Source: Aquila chrysaetos chrysaetos (Eukaryota > Chordata > Aves > Accipitriformes > Accipitridae). From it: a DNA stretch of 64,000 nucleotides. The stretch spans positions 3,596,001-3,660,000 of the forward strand of contig NC_044019.1 of the NCBI RefSeq assembly GCF_900496995.4. The letters are read 5' to 3'. This document shows, piece by piece, positions 48,449 through 61,129 of the stretch (positions are counted from its first letter, which is position 1; each line of letters begins with the position of its first letter). Below the pieces are notes generated by a model. The model did not search any database. It was given only the letters and a program-made list of their open reading frames with translations, and had not been told where the DNA came from. The position numbers and the translations under genes are program-made.

Positions 48449-51400
48449 GAATAACTATGCAAGCTGGGCTGAGAGAGCAGGCAGTTGATCCTGTGTGCAG
48501 GTGAATCACCTTTTACAAGAGTTAAATTCTTGTTTGTGAGGCCAGGCTGGATTTGTTTCTCAGTAACAGACTGCAGAGCTACTATCCCGCATGCATTTGG
48601 ATCTGAGATCACCAGCTAAAGATCTGTGCGCATGTGTAAGAGAGACTGTAAGAGTGACAACAGGAGCACCTCTCCCCTTCTGCGTATGCACACCTAACTG
48701 TACAAAGGTGCACAAGCCAGAGGCTTAGAAAATCTTCAGCTTTTGAAAGAGCGCCAAATACCATTTTGCTGATAAAGAGCTTCCTGCCTGAAAGCCCTCA
48801 CTGAGGTTTCTCAGTTTTGGGGCTTGCTTTTCTGGTCGGGTAACTTTGACTTGTTAAAACTCTAGAAATTAAAACTTAGTGCTGTGCACCTAGTTGGTTT
48901 TATAACCGCTGTAAGCAAGACACGTATTTCCTTAAGAAATACCTTCAAATACTTTCTTAAAATGAAAGTCAGCCAGATCACGGGTTTTTAAGCTTTTCTA
49001 TTGTTCATACTGGCCTTGGATGAAAGCCAAATGACTAGCATGTAGCCCTGGTGCATAGTGGGCAGAGCGTGAGCTTCTAAGTTTGTCATAACTCTGCGCT
49101 AGCAAGTGGCTGCAGAGGTTCTCTCATTTGATGTAGAAAGGCGGTAGCCTTTCCATAGGAGGAGCACATGCTGTCCCGTGGCTTTTCTCAGAGGCCACTG
49201 TAGACCTACAGTTTATTTCTGTGGCTGCTTACAATTTAAGTCTCTGTTCTGAGTATCATGGATGCCATATGGTAAGAACTGGGAATTTGTATGAAATCTA
49301 AAAAAAAAAAGAGAGATATAGTACCTTTTCCATAGTGTTCTTAGTTTTTTAGGGTGTTCTTAGTTTTTTAGGGTGTTCTTAAGTTACATTTTCAGGCTTT
49401 TCTCAGGAGAGGGAGAGACATTTCCTTCTTTGGTCAAAAGTGAAAACTAATTGCCTATCTCCAGGAGATGCGGATTTAGAACCACCAGATGTGTATAACA
49501 TCTGAAGAACTGGTACAGCTGTATGCTGCTTATTTGACCCAAGATGTCGTAAGCAGAGAAAGCTTCACACATACAGCCTGCGTTTGACGCTTAGGAAACT
49601 CCCTTAGCCACTAGCTGTTCCCTTGACACAAACTGGGTAACCTCCCTGGCTTATTTCTCTGGCTCACTTTATCCCATGGTCATATTTGTTCACAAAATGA
49701 GGAGGTCCTGTTCTCAGTCCTCAGTTTTGCCTAGGACTAACTGGACCATTGCATAAAGCTGAGGTTCCACCAAAGCAAAACCAACTGGACTGTCTTTTTG
49801 AACACTGAGAACTGTTCAAATTGTGATTGCTTCAGCCCTAGGAAAGCTGTAATAGAAATGTCTGCCATAAACCACATAGGACAACTGTGCATTAGACAAA
49901 TTCCTTATAAGCAGTGCTCTTATATTGTCTAAAGCCTATTTAAAGCTCCTAAATGCTAGATTTTTTTCTTACTATTACAAGTGAGTCCCATAAGCAACAT
50001 CACACCTGCAGCCAATTTAATCACAATACAAACCATGTGTGCTTCTGAAGCTGAAAGCACACTACTTTCGCTATCCACACTACTTTCATCTATCCTTGTG
50101 GCCAAAAACGTGATAGAAATTACTACCCCTTCTGCTTACCTCTTCATCTTATGGATTTTCTGTTCCTGAAGTTGTTTCTATTCCCTGCCCTGCTTCGGTA
50201 TTAACAGGGCTGTATGCTTCAAACCATGCCACTGATGCATAGCTGTCATTTTGTCTTTCTCATCTCACTTGGACAATTGCAGAAGCCTCACAGGTTTATT
50301 AAAGAAGACACACCTACCCACCAGTATGGCTTACATCTAATTAAGTACAACTCTTTGTTAGGGTGTTGCCTGAATAGCCTGCTAAAGTAGTTCCATTGTT
50401 TCCTTCCCTCATGTCACTGCTGCATGCTTCTGCCCTGTGATGACCCATGATAGGGCAGAGGTGAGGGAAATTGTAGTCCACCTGAGACTTTAGTTTTGAG
50501 AATATAACTTAAAACTTTATTTCTGCCCTTATTTCTAGAGAGATGCTACCTTTTGAATAGCTCTGAATCTTTAGGTACCTGAAGATCTCCAAAAGTCTGG
50601 TTCCAAGTTTAAAATTAAACTCTTGGCTTTCAACTTCCAAAGTGTAGAGCCTGAGCCTATGTCAGAAGGTAGTTCCTAAGGACAAAAACAGACTGAGAGG
50701 TTCGTAACACGGATTTTCCATGGAACTCTGCTTATAACTTGGCACAGCTGGGGAAAGAGGCGAAAAATCATGCGTGCCAGAGATTTGTGAAGATAGTAGA
50801 TTAAGGTCAAAAAGACCAAGGTGGTTATCTCCTCCGAGCTGCTGCAGGGCTCAGGCTGCAGACCCCTACTCTGTGAGGACTGCATGAAGCCTAGTAACTG
50901 CTGTTCTAGGGATGTAGGAGATTTGATTCCAGCTGTTGCACTTAGCCAGTAGATGAGCAATGTCCAGGTTTTTTGGTTGACTGGGTCATACCTCTTCCAG
51001 TGAGAGGGGAGAGCTGCTTTTCTCATTACACAGCTACAACTGTTAAGTAAGGTGTAAGATATGGACTGATTGCTCTGAAAGAGGGAGCACTGTGCTCTGG
51101 CCGTCCCTGATCCTTTTGCAGTGGAAAGCAGGTCTCAAGCCCTGGTGAAAGAAAACATGGAGGAGTGGGATGCTGCCTCCACCAGTACAGCTCACCTGGC
51201 CTGTAGCCTTTCCCCCAACTTCCATCCTGAGAAAACCCGGACAAGACAAAGAACTGATCCCAGGCCCTGTTTGCAGAGCTGTCACATGTCAAAATAATTT
51301 TGTACAGGTTGCATAACTTCAGAGCTTCCTGTAACTCAAAGCCTGGGGCTTTTTCCTTGATTGCTCAAGAAAATGGGTGGTGATTATATTTGGATGATCT

Positions 51401-52909
51401 ATATCTTTCTAAATGAACAGGAGGGATTACAAAGCAGGATGTACCTAAGGACACTTTGCAGAGGACAGGTAAGAAAAAAAGGGAAAATTCTAGTTGATGA
51501 ATCTTTTCTTCCACCTCCCCTTTTTCCTTTAATCCAGGACCTCAATTAGTACATCTTGCTTTCCTCTTTCAAAGCAGTTCCCAACACCTCCTATCACCCC
51601 CTACCTTTTTCTAATATTGTTCTCCTGATTCTCTGAAGATGTCAGCTTTAATACCCTCCATCAACACCCTTCCCTCATCTGAGACAACCCTCTCTGCAGA
51701 GAATGGCTGTTTTGTGTCTCCCTCTTTCTTTTAATGCTTCGCTTTTCTGCGTGTCCTTTTACTGGAATAAAATGGGAGAGTATGCTTTTGTGAGATGTGA
51801 AGAGCACACATTAAAAATACACTGAAAAGGTCAGTATTGCCGAGTCAAGGGAGGCCTTGTCTCTCATGTGCCTTTTGCTGGTGGACTTCTGGTTTGATTC
51901 TTTGCTCAGAGAGATGGTCACAGTCCTGGTCTTTCAGTGACCCAGAGTGACCTGGCTGGGAAGTCTCGTAGGATTCCACTCAAACCAAAGCATAGGGGGG
52001 TCCTGTTTTAAAATGTAATGTTTTTCAGAATGAGCTTCAGTCACCCTTTATAGTTCTGGGAAACATAAAAACATGCACACATGGAGTTATATATCAAAAT
52101 ACTATCGTGTCTGCATAAAGCAGCTTTCAGACATTCTGCACAGCAGGTGGAATTTCAGCTTCAATAAGTATATTTGTGTAAAAATAAATAAAGAAACGAA
52201 CATGCTGCACATTTATCACTTTGTCTTCTTCACTCTGTTGAAACACAGAAGGTGATCTCTATACATTGAGGTGGAGATCTCTTCATCCCGCACAAAGCAA
52301 AGGTTGCTAAATGTCTCTGTAAGGTACTTCCAGTCAAGCAGGGGTGCAGTTTTGCAGTTACAGAGAAGCAAATGTAATGTTAGCAGGTCATCCTAGCTCA
52401 AAATCAACATGCAGGCACAACACTCTGCATTTTCAGAACCCAGCTGATGGTTTCACACAGGTCCAGGTTGTGTTTTTGCTGTCTCAGATGTGGTTTTGCC
52501 TTTCATAACTCACATGTAAAAGTTACCTTGCTCTGAAGTCTCAAGTGAACACAAGGCACTGCGTGTTTGCTGTGTGATATCCACATGAGGTATCACTGCA
52601 TGCCTCACCCCTGGCTGGGTTTGAATAGTGTGCCTCATACCAGAGCCTTAACAGTTTATCACAGCTGTACTTGTACAGGGGGATGGTGAACGTACATTAG
52701 TTACTTAGCAGTAAAAATGCACCTTTTGTGTCCTTAAAGCCATATGCCTTGATAGGCCAGACATCAGTAGAAAAAAACTCTGTCTAGATGAATAAATACA
52801 AAAAGCACCAGTATCAGTTATTTGTCCTTGTTCTTGTTTAGGTATCCTTGCCTGGATATCTGGAACTCTCCAGCATTTTCCAGACATGCCACAGAACTGC
52901 TAGGGTACT
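48449..52909. other. IL22RA1 upstream / IFNLR1 downstream intergenic region
   Basis: About 4.4 kb with no supported exon. It must hold the IL22RA1 promoter at its left end and the IFNLR1 3' UTR at its right end. I see no clear TATA box for IL22RA1 and no AATAAA within about 1 kb of the IFNLR1 stop. A 19-base tandem repeat lies at 49335-49381. Confidence 0.4.
49335..49381. repeat. 19-bp tandem repeat, 2.5 copies
   Basis: Two exact copies of GTGTTCTTAGTTTTTTAGG (49335-49353 and 49354-49372) and a partial third copy GTGTTCTTA. It lies about 0.9 kb upstream of the IL22RA1 start codon. Confidence 0.95.
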
Positions 52910-55900
52910 CTAGCTCCTTCCCATGTAATGTGTGTGCTCGTAGCCTTTGAATTTAAACTTTTGATCATATTTTTCCTCCATATTTGAAGTTTCAAATGCA
53001 TCACTTAGCACCGTGGATGCGGGAGGTGTCCCTTCTGTAAAATTATTGCTGTCACAGTCACTTGCAATACCTTCATCTTCTGCCACCTGTAATGTCTGAA
53101 GGGAAATGAGCAGCTCGGTGCTGGGATCCTCACTGAGCTGTGGTATCTCACCAACCTGGACATGCAGATCAACTATTGGTTTCTGGTAATACTTGGTGAA
53201 ATGATGAGCCTTCCTATGCAAGTAGTGCTCATTGGCTGGACATTTGGCACAAATCCCCTCCATCATTGTTTGAAGAGGGGTCATTTCCAGGCATTCATCC
53301 CTGTCTGTATCATGCTGTCCATGTTCCCTGGGACCTGGGGATCTCACATCAGTGAAGGATATTCTTCCCAAAGAGGAACTGTGAGAAAGGGATGCCTTCT
53401 CATTTCCTTGGGATCCTGAGGTGTCCACCTCATTCTTTCTCATTGGAAAGAAAGAAAAACCCAAGGTACTTAGGTCAAGCACAGATTCACTGTCCACAGA
53501 GAGACCTCCAGATCCAGAGTCCAAGCTAGTTTCCCCCTGAGCTGTTCTGGATGGTTGACAGTTGAGATGTCTCTTCGGAAACTGAGGCATTTCAGTGTAT
53601 GGGATGAAAGTACTGCTGTCTTCTTCCTCCTCCTCCTCCTCCTCCTCCTCCTCCAATGATGATGTTGATGATGATGAGAGGAAAGAAGCCATCTGTGGTA
53701 GGTTGTTTCTTGCTAAAGCTTTGTTTGTCTTCCTTTGTGACATTGGCTTCTCTGTGCAGATAAGATAGTCCCTGAAGAATTCCTTTTCACTGAACTCACA
53801 GTGAAAGGCTGGTCCAGCAGCTTTTAAATGAGATAAATCCTACCAGGGAAAAGAAACAAGATGCACAGATCAGTAAGTTAGTGATGCCTTTTAAAGAAAA
53901 GTTTGGATATAGGAAAGCTTACTTATAATGGGACTGATGAATGCAAAACTGAGAACCACAAAACTCCCCCATTCCTCCCCAGTTACCCTCCGAAAATCAG
54001 CAAGACTTTGAGTCAGGAGGGGACCCCAGCATTTGGGCCATACCAAAGCATGAGGCATCTTTTTTCTCTTAGCATCTTGTTTCAGCAAGCAGATGATGAA
54101 GGCACTCGTCAGAAAGATGGGGAGGACAAACACAGGGATCATGGCAGAAAATGGGAACTTCCATTCCACTGCTAAAAAAGAAAAAGACAAAAATAATCTC
54201 CTGCTGGTGGTATATTTTATAGTAATAATGAAGTCTTGTACTCAGCTTTTCTTTCAGAAATCATGGAAAATGTTAGGCTCAAGATCCTTATTTTACAAAT
54301 GCAGAGAAAGGATAACAGACTTGGCTAAGATCAGACTCTAAGAGTCACAGCCACAAATGAATGTTGATACCAGTCAGTGCCTTACTTGGAGCAGTAAAAT
54401 GAGGTTTTATTTACATATTTTTCAGGATAAATTTGAATATTCCCAAAATTTCATTGTGAGCATAACTCAAGTACAGTATTTCAGTATTTTCAGAAAATAT
54501 TTAAAGGTTGGATTTTTTTAATGAAAATGTTTCTACAGAAAGCAGGAGCCTTTCACTAGAAAATCCAACCAGTCCATTTAACAGGAAGCCCATTTTTTTT
54601 GTAGAAAAGCTAATTTTGGTGGAAATCTTTGACTTGCCCTAATCCCGTTTGATGTCTCACCATCAGGTCATACCTTTGTGGTTTAATAGCACACACACTG
54701 GTTGGGAGAATTTGCTGTGCTTGAAGTCAATGCTTTGGAAGGAAGATCTGGCACTTAAACAGTAGTTGCCTCTAAGTGCAGTGGTATCGATAGTCACTGT
54801 ATTCTTCCTAAAGATACCTTCGTATTTCTTCTGTTTAGAAACAAAAAGAACAGAGTTGGAAAGATGGCTCTTTCATTATTTGGGTGGTGTTTCTCTACCT
54901 TTTTAGCCCATGATTCTCTTCATTATGTTCTGTGGCTCCAGTGATTGGAAGGTGAATGGAGAGGCACTTCATGTCTTGCTTGCTGTTTGTAGCAAGCATG
55001 TCTCCTAGGGTTTATGGATTCTAGGGTGGGATTTCCAGCTGGTGCTGTGCTCTGTTCTGCCATGGCATACTGTTAGTGGTACCTCAACTAGTTGTTTTAA
55101 ACCTCAGATATTGCCCTATTATACTGACTATAGGGTAGCCTCCCCACTTCCTGGGGAGCATCTTCCTGATAAAAATAGGGAACTACCAATAAAGTAAGGA
55201 TGCACACACACACATCTACTTTTTCTCCCTGGCTTTGGTTTAACTCTGGTTTGGCCATTTAATTTTCTCCAGGCCCTGGATCCAGTCCCTCCCTTCCCAG
55301 AAATTCAAAGCTATTCCAATTCAAGCTGGGCATTGTTCCTCCATTTCATCTAAGAAGTGCAACTTTTACTGACCTTGTCTTCAGATCCAGCTTCCCAAAG
55401 GTTCAAGTCATACATCCATGAGAAACTCTCCACACAGGTGGCCAAAGGGAAGGAGGCATTCACATGGATTAAGTTCTCCTTGACATTCACGTTTAGCACT
55501 GGGGGAGCCAGTTCCACTGTAATTGAGTGACCAGACATAAGAATAGTGCTTGCTCGTGTCTTAGCTTCACAGAAGTAATGCTTTTCTGTGACTGATCTAC
55601 ACTTCTAATTGTTATCTTGTGATAGACACGAAGGAAGGAGGAAGGCAAAGGAATACCTCTTTTTTATCTAACATACCCCCACTAGTATGTGGAAAGCTTG
55701 AAGCCAGTTTGGTCACTTAGAGCACTGATGAACAAATTCTGACACTTGCTATGAAATTTATTTTCAAATTATCATGGCTCATTGTTGTTTGTGCTCACTC
55801 ATAAAGCTGTCATTCATAAAGCTGCCATTCATAAAGCTGCCTGTTACTGTTTCTCTTTCTGTGGTGTGTGGTCTACTCATTTGCTCATGCCAACACTGTT

Positions 55901-57264
55901 GTTGGCATGTCCTTTCATCTTTAGGCTGTAACCTAACAGACACTCACCATCCAAATGGTATTCCTTGAATTGTGATTCTACCCATGGTGACTGGAATCGT
56001 CCAGAAACAGCTTTTACTCGAGCCCGGACTTTAACAAAGAAGTTTCGAAGCACACAAGTCAGATTGCAAGAAGTTCTGTGAATATTTTTGCAATGAGGAA
56101 CCTTTATCCATTTCTCCATGCGTTCCTGGCTAAAAGAAGAAACAAACATACCATAATATTAAACATGCTGCCTTGTTATAGTTTATAGAGCAAGAGAAGG
56201 AAGTGTTTTGGAGGATGGGTACCGAATCTTGCTCAGAGTTTGGAGTACTCTCCAGATGGGTAAGGATTGGTTTTGGTGAAAGAATGCAGCCACGTCACTG
56301 ATCGTAATGACATTGATTAATATACCTGCACAGATGTTTGCCCTGTGCCATACTTTCAATCAGACATCCTTTGTAAGTGCTTACCTTTCATACCTCACTG
56401 TGTATGTCACATCTGGTGGAGAGCCTTCTCCTGGAGTCCATGTCAAAATCATGTCAAAATCCTTTGACAGTAGTGTAACATTTTGAGGAGGGGGAAGTTG
56501 AACATGACCTGATTGAAAGGAAAAATTATGTGAATGATTTAAAATATCTTTGGGGATAGGAAATATCACCTGGTTTTGACCAAGGTGGTTTCAAAATCTG
56601 GGGCAGAGCAGCTCAGTTCATTTAAGACTGGAAATTGGCTATGGAAGCAGGTATGTCTGTGATGTAGTCGATTTTTCCTCATCTCTTATAAAACTTCTTC
56701 ATCTCAACAGCTTTTAGAATTAGGACCTACATTTGTGTGAACCATCCTATTCTATAATTTGGAGTGGCCTCCCCCATGGTCTCACTGGATTTCACTGTGA
56801 CCTGGTTTACAACCCCACAAACTTCAACCTGACTCCCTTGCGCTCCCACCTCCTAGCCCCTGGATGAGGCAGACACAGCTGGCTCACACTGCTCATTCAA
56901 TCCCAATTCTTCAAAGCCAGATCCTACCCACAAATGCAGCGAGATGCAGCATGCAGGCTTACCCCTTGTACTTTCCTGGCACCTATTTTTTCTAGTAGAT
57001 AAATGTGTATATCACTAGCCTTCAACAAGACATGTTCTATAGACAGATTTTAAATTGCCATTTCTTTACAGTGGAATATTTCACTTTATGTGAATCATTC
57101 CCATTTAAACTCCTTAAAATTTACCCGTATGTGTCTTTCCTCCTACAAGCAAAGCCACTTAGCATAGCGAAATTAAAAGTAACAAAGAAAGACAGCTGTA
57201 CTGTACCTCTAGTCTGCTGCAGGAAGCACAGTGCCATCAGGACTCTGACTCTCCAGGTAGACAT
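52910..57264 (-). CDS. IFNLR1: Interferon-lambda receptor 1 (IL-28 receptor alpha)
   Basis: Specific chain of the type III interferon receptor; pairs with IL10RB and signals via JAK1/TYK2 to STAT1/STAT2. There are seven coding exons: 57207-57264, 56385-56508, 55948-56129, 55374-55516, 54674-54830, 54044-54171, 52910-53839. They total 1722 nt, 573 aa plus stop, all in phase. Signal peptide MSTWRVRVLMALCFLQQ; D1 has LPPPQNVTLLSKDFDMILTW and SPWVES, which match remembered human IFNLR1. D2 has NYCLSARSSF and SKFSQPVCVLL. The transmembrane helix is about residues 229-251 (FSAMIPVFVLPIFLTSAF), followed by KRKKMPHAL, which parallels human AKMPRAL. The single-exon tail has a serine run, eleven glutamates, then FIPYTEMPQF (Tyr345), LISLQTLQ and the terminal HYMGRS (Tyr569). 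Human is 520 aa; the tail accounts for the extra length. Sequons NVT, NLT and NAS lie in the ectodomain. Confidence 0.93.
53629..53676. repeat. IFNLR1: Coding trinucleotide repeats in IFNLR1 (CTC and ATG-type)
   Basis: On the sense strand, nine GAG and two GAA codons in a row encode eleven glutamates, immediately after a TCA/TCATCATC-type stretch encoding SSSSTSS. Both arrays keep the IFNLR1 frame. The pure (CTC)9 stretch is a likely site of length variation. Confidence 0.95.
54270..54345 (+). repeat. MIR/CORE-SINE-like relic
   Basis: ATCCTTATTTTACAAATGCA, then GAGAAAGGATAACAGACTTG and GCTAAGATCAGACT. These match the order of the MIR core blocks (atcctcattttacagatgaggaa ... acttgcccaaggtcacac). 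It lies in the IFNLR1 intron between exons 54674-54830 and 54044-54171. Confidence 0.55.
55801..55841. repeat. 15-bp tandem repeat, 2.7 copies
   Basis: Units ATAAAGCTGTCATTC, ATAAAGCTGCCATTC and ATAAAGCTGCC. In the IFNLR1 intron between exons 55948-56129 and 55374-55516. Confidence 0.9.
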
Positions 57265-57827
57265 GCCAAAGCAGAACTTTTCCACTTGTAATATATTTCT
57301 TTTCTTGCTACCTTTTCATCATGTTATTTTCTTGTATTAAGTTGTATGAATTTCAGAGGAGGATGCAGTTCATGAACGGCACACATGCGCACAGCCTCAC
57401 TTCCTGATACGGCCCAAATATAGCACTGCACATTGAACTGGGAAAGGAGCAGATGTGAGAGTGCTTCTGATGAAAGAAAAACGTAAAGATTGCAGTACTA
57501 CGCCCTCCAGTGTAACATAACTGATCTCTGTCACAGGCTATGTGGAAAAGGAACGCAGTAAAACAGTGCAAGCCTTATCTTGTGAGGCACCTCATTAAAA
57601 AATTGACCTTTGGCATTTACCTATGTGGCTGTGAAATATTAATAGAGATCAAATAAGGTTTTACTGCATGAGATATCTGATAATAACCTAGCAATAATAA
57701 AAATCAGTAATCAATCAGTAGTATGTGATGTGATGTGATATGATAGTCTTGAGTTTATAAGAGATCAAGGATTTTATCTTAATTTATGTTACCAGGTTAA
57801 AAATGTCTTTCAGAAGTTAGGGAAGTA

Positions 57828-57915
57828 CTCCACTTTACAGATGGGGGAAGTAAAGTGCAGTAATGGGACAGGGATCTGCCCCATACACAGTGTGGGCGAG
57901 TGAAAGGACAGGGAT
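57828..57915 (+). repeat. MIR/CORE-SINE-like relic
   Basis: CTCCACTTTACAGATGGGGG followed by AAGTAAAGTGCAGTAATGGG and GATCTGCCCCATACACAG follows the MIR core order (ttttacagatggggaaactgaggc ... cttgcccaaggtcacacag). About 0.6 kb upstream of the IFNLR1 start codon, so possibly close to its promoter. Confidence 0.5.
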
Positions 57916-60900
57916 CCTTCTGATAAATTCTGTGGTTTTATTGAATGCCACTGTTGCAATTTCCTTATACCTTAGTTACCACTTATCAATTATTTGTCAT
58001 CAACCCCAAAATATCAGTCAAGATCAGGACCAGTTGCCAGGACTGTGCCAACACATGGATGGTTCTTGGCCTCTGCACTGCCTAATCAATGAGGCTTTGG
58101 CATTTGCAGCTATGAAACTCTCAAGGTGTTTGTGTTTTCAGCACGTGGTACCTTTAAACCCCAGACCTCTCCTGGGGCAAAGCTCAGTTCCTAAGTTGCT
58201 CCTGTATGTTACAGCCTCACACATCTTCCTAAAGCAAAGTCACGGCGACAGCAGTTTTGTTCTGTGTGTATCAGAAACATAGCAGGAAGCATCCTGGTTC
58301 AGCCATGACCTACACTACCAAGTACAATGTGCCCAGGCGTTATGTGCTTGGAATAGCTGTGCCGTTGCATCCTGTGCACAGAGAGAGAAGGGGGAAAAAT
58401 AGCTGGATCAGTTGTGCTGTTCGGTCAGCACATCTACTATCCTGCTCTTCCCATCACAATCACCTCCAGGCCTGGGCCGTGAGAAAGGAAATGGGTCAAT
58501 GAAGTTACCACACATAGAGAAAAGGGGCTTTTGTGGGTCTTCCCCAGATGGAAAACTCACCAAGCCCAGCAGACAGTCTGTTGCTATACCTGTGAATGTC
58601 AGGTTCTGGGTACTAAGTGGGAAAAGAGCCGAGGGAGCTGGGTTTGTATTGGCAAAAGCTTGTATGTTTACCACAAAGGTATCAAATGTCTCATTTCCCT
58701 GAACATGGTACGATTCAAGCCGTTGGAGGAGATGCAGTTACAAGTTTCTTCAGTCACAACTTTCTCCAGAAATCTCCATTTCTTCTTACCACTGGCTTCC
58801 AGTACTACCAGTACTTTTCTTCCTTGGCTGTTTTGCTACCTCTGCTTAATTTCTCTGAAGTTTCTCTTTCTCATGCAAAAAGGATCTTTTATAAGGAAAA
58901 AAACAAAGCTAAGGGTCTGGAGGGTCCTAGGTCTATTCCCTTTAGCATCCAAATTGCAGAGCTAGTACCAACACACGGCTCTTATGCTTCCTGTAGCAGC
59001 CTGAACAAAATAGGAAGCAATTCTAGGGCCAGTAACATTAAGGTCTTGTTAAGAGCCCTCAGGCAGCTTCTCTTAAAGATGACGTGTGATATTTAGTAAG
59101 TGTTTGCAAGAGGTGAATCTTATCATCATCATTGTTTCCTGTGAAACATCTGCCCTGAAATCTGGGCTCCACTTGCCTCTGTGGCAAAACTCCCCCCGAT
59201 TTTAGCATGACTGAGAACCTGTCCCAGGAAAAACAAGTGTACTGTTGGCACCAAACCGGGAGTGCGGGGGGGAGGCCTGTGCCACGAGGTGTCGCTGCCT
59301 ATCAAACAAAATACATTTGTTCCTCCAAGCGACAGGCTCTCAATCAAGACCTATTTAAAAACTTGGCAAGCTTCACTAAAACTCCTTCCGCCCTCTGCAT
59401 TGCCTAGCACCCTCCTGTACAGTGGCCTACGTGAGTATTTTCAATAGCATCCTCTAATGGCGGCGACTGAGTTTGCATTGTACACACCAAAGTTTTGCTC
59501 TGCTGTCTGACTAGCCTTTGTCCCTGGCCTTGGTTGCCCAGGCAGGCAATGGATCAGGTGCCAGCAGGAGCAAGACTCGATACCGGTGTGTGAAGGGCAG
59601 GAAGCACCATTGCACCCGTCGTCATGCTGGGAGCCTGCTGTGGGGTCTTTTGGCCTGTGATGACTTTATGATTGCAGGCAGGGATGCCTGCAGCTGCAGA
59701 GGGCTGGGCTTGATAACGCTCTCCATCATTGGGCAAATCACGCCACTGTGCCTACATTCTCCCACTGTTTTACTCATATGGAGCATAAATGCTTTGGGAT
59801 GGGGTTGTCATTCCTTAGTACAATGCCTCAGCTGTAGGTGGGTCTTTGCATACTGCTGTAGTACCGGTGATACTTGGGGGACTCTCTCAATTTGCCACCT
59901 CTTGCCTCTCTGCGTGCAACAGATGATTCAGACCATGAGGGCAAACCCTGCAACCTTTCCTGAGTCAGACTGACTGATATCTTACTTTCTTGAGGAGGGG
60001 CACTGCAGGAAATACAGTCTTAATCTTGTGAGGAAGGCACAGTTTGGGCTGTGGTTTGATTTTATGAAATCTTTGGAGGCAATAGGCAACATAAAGTACT
60101 GTCATCCCAGCTCCTTCCTTTTGCTTTTACCTCACCCACGTAGTTGTTCTGGCAGAACTGTGTGTGCTGCATTCTGTGAGCTTGGGAGGACTACTGATCC
60201 TGTTGAGAAAACCCCCACATATAAAAAAATTTAACAGGGCATTTCTGGTACAAATGGCACCATGGGAAACCAAACCACTGTAAGTGCAGTATGCATAACA
60301 TTTCTGATGTGCTCCTACATTTCTATCACCACCATATTGCGTGAAGGGCTGGCTGAATGTTGTCAGTATTTCTTAAAATGTAATATAGCCTTCTTAAATA
60401 GCCTCCACACGGAGTCTTCCGCAGTTGATTTTTGTTTCTTTCTGAAATGTTAAAAGCTTTTTTTTCCTGAAGGAAACAAGAAGATGTATTTGGAGAAGGT
60501 TTCTATTGAAACACTGGAGAGTTTCAACTCAACATTTTTGGGGAAGAAAATTTTCAATTTCTGCAGGACAAAAATCATTCTTCTCTAGCAGCTCTCATAG
60601 TCCTGGGCTAGGTGAGATTGCTCAGCCTAAGAGAATGTTGCAGGCGGGGAGAGGAGGTGGCAGTTGTCACAAACATTCTGGACACTGAAAGTCTCAGGGA
60701 ATGAGTGACATTTCCCAGTAGTTCTCACTGGATGATTTGAGAAATTTCTTAAAGGAACGTGATCCAGATAAAAATTATTTTAAAAGGAGTTTTTGCCTAA
60801 GATCTTCGTAAATGAGTGACTAAGACCTTTAGTCATTCAGACTCAGCTCTTTAAATGGTCTTTTCCTTTCCTGCTATTTAATTAACTTCTGTGCTTCGCT

Positions 60901-61091
60901 AAGGGCGTGATGCTGCAGACAGTTCTGGCAGCACCTGCTATCTGTACTGTTCCTGCAGCTGAGCTTGCCGCCCCTGCGCTTGGTGCTGTACATGTGCTCA
61001 CGGCTTACGAGGCAGCCCACACCCCACGTAGCATTCCTTGTCGTTTCTCCAGAACATAGCCCTATATCCCTCTCAACACGGATGTGTACAC

Positions 61092-61129
61092 AGCTATTGT
61101 GCAGATACGGAGCTATTGTGCAGATACGG
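61092..61129. repeat. Perfect 19-bp tandem duplication
   Basis: AGCTATTGTGCAGATACGG is present twice with no spacer (61092-61110, 61111-61129). It directly abuts a MIR-like stretch (ACTGAGGCACAGAGAAAACT), so it may be a local slip inside that relic. Confidence 0.95.

Noticed and set aside
50676-51026. Minus-strand open frame of 116 codons in the IL22RA1-IFNLR1 gap
   Set aside because: No family resemblance and overlaps a possible repeat relic; no flanking gene signals.
57265-57330. IRF/ISRE-like A-rich elements upstream of the IFNLR1 start codon
   Set aside because: Only half-sites of the AANNGAAA type in an A-rich stretch; expected by chance and no start site is known.
58531-59096. Two overlapping plus-strand open frames of 144 and 159 codons
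   Set aside because: Low-complexity composition without domain character, no splice or promoter context, overlapping each other in different frames; chance frames are likely in this flank.
59518-59973. Plus-strand open frame of 151 codons, Cys- and Leu-rich
   Set aside because: No recognisable family, no signal peptide at its start, and an opposite-strand frame of similar quality lies inside it.
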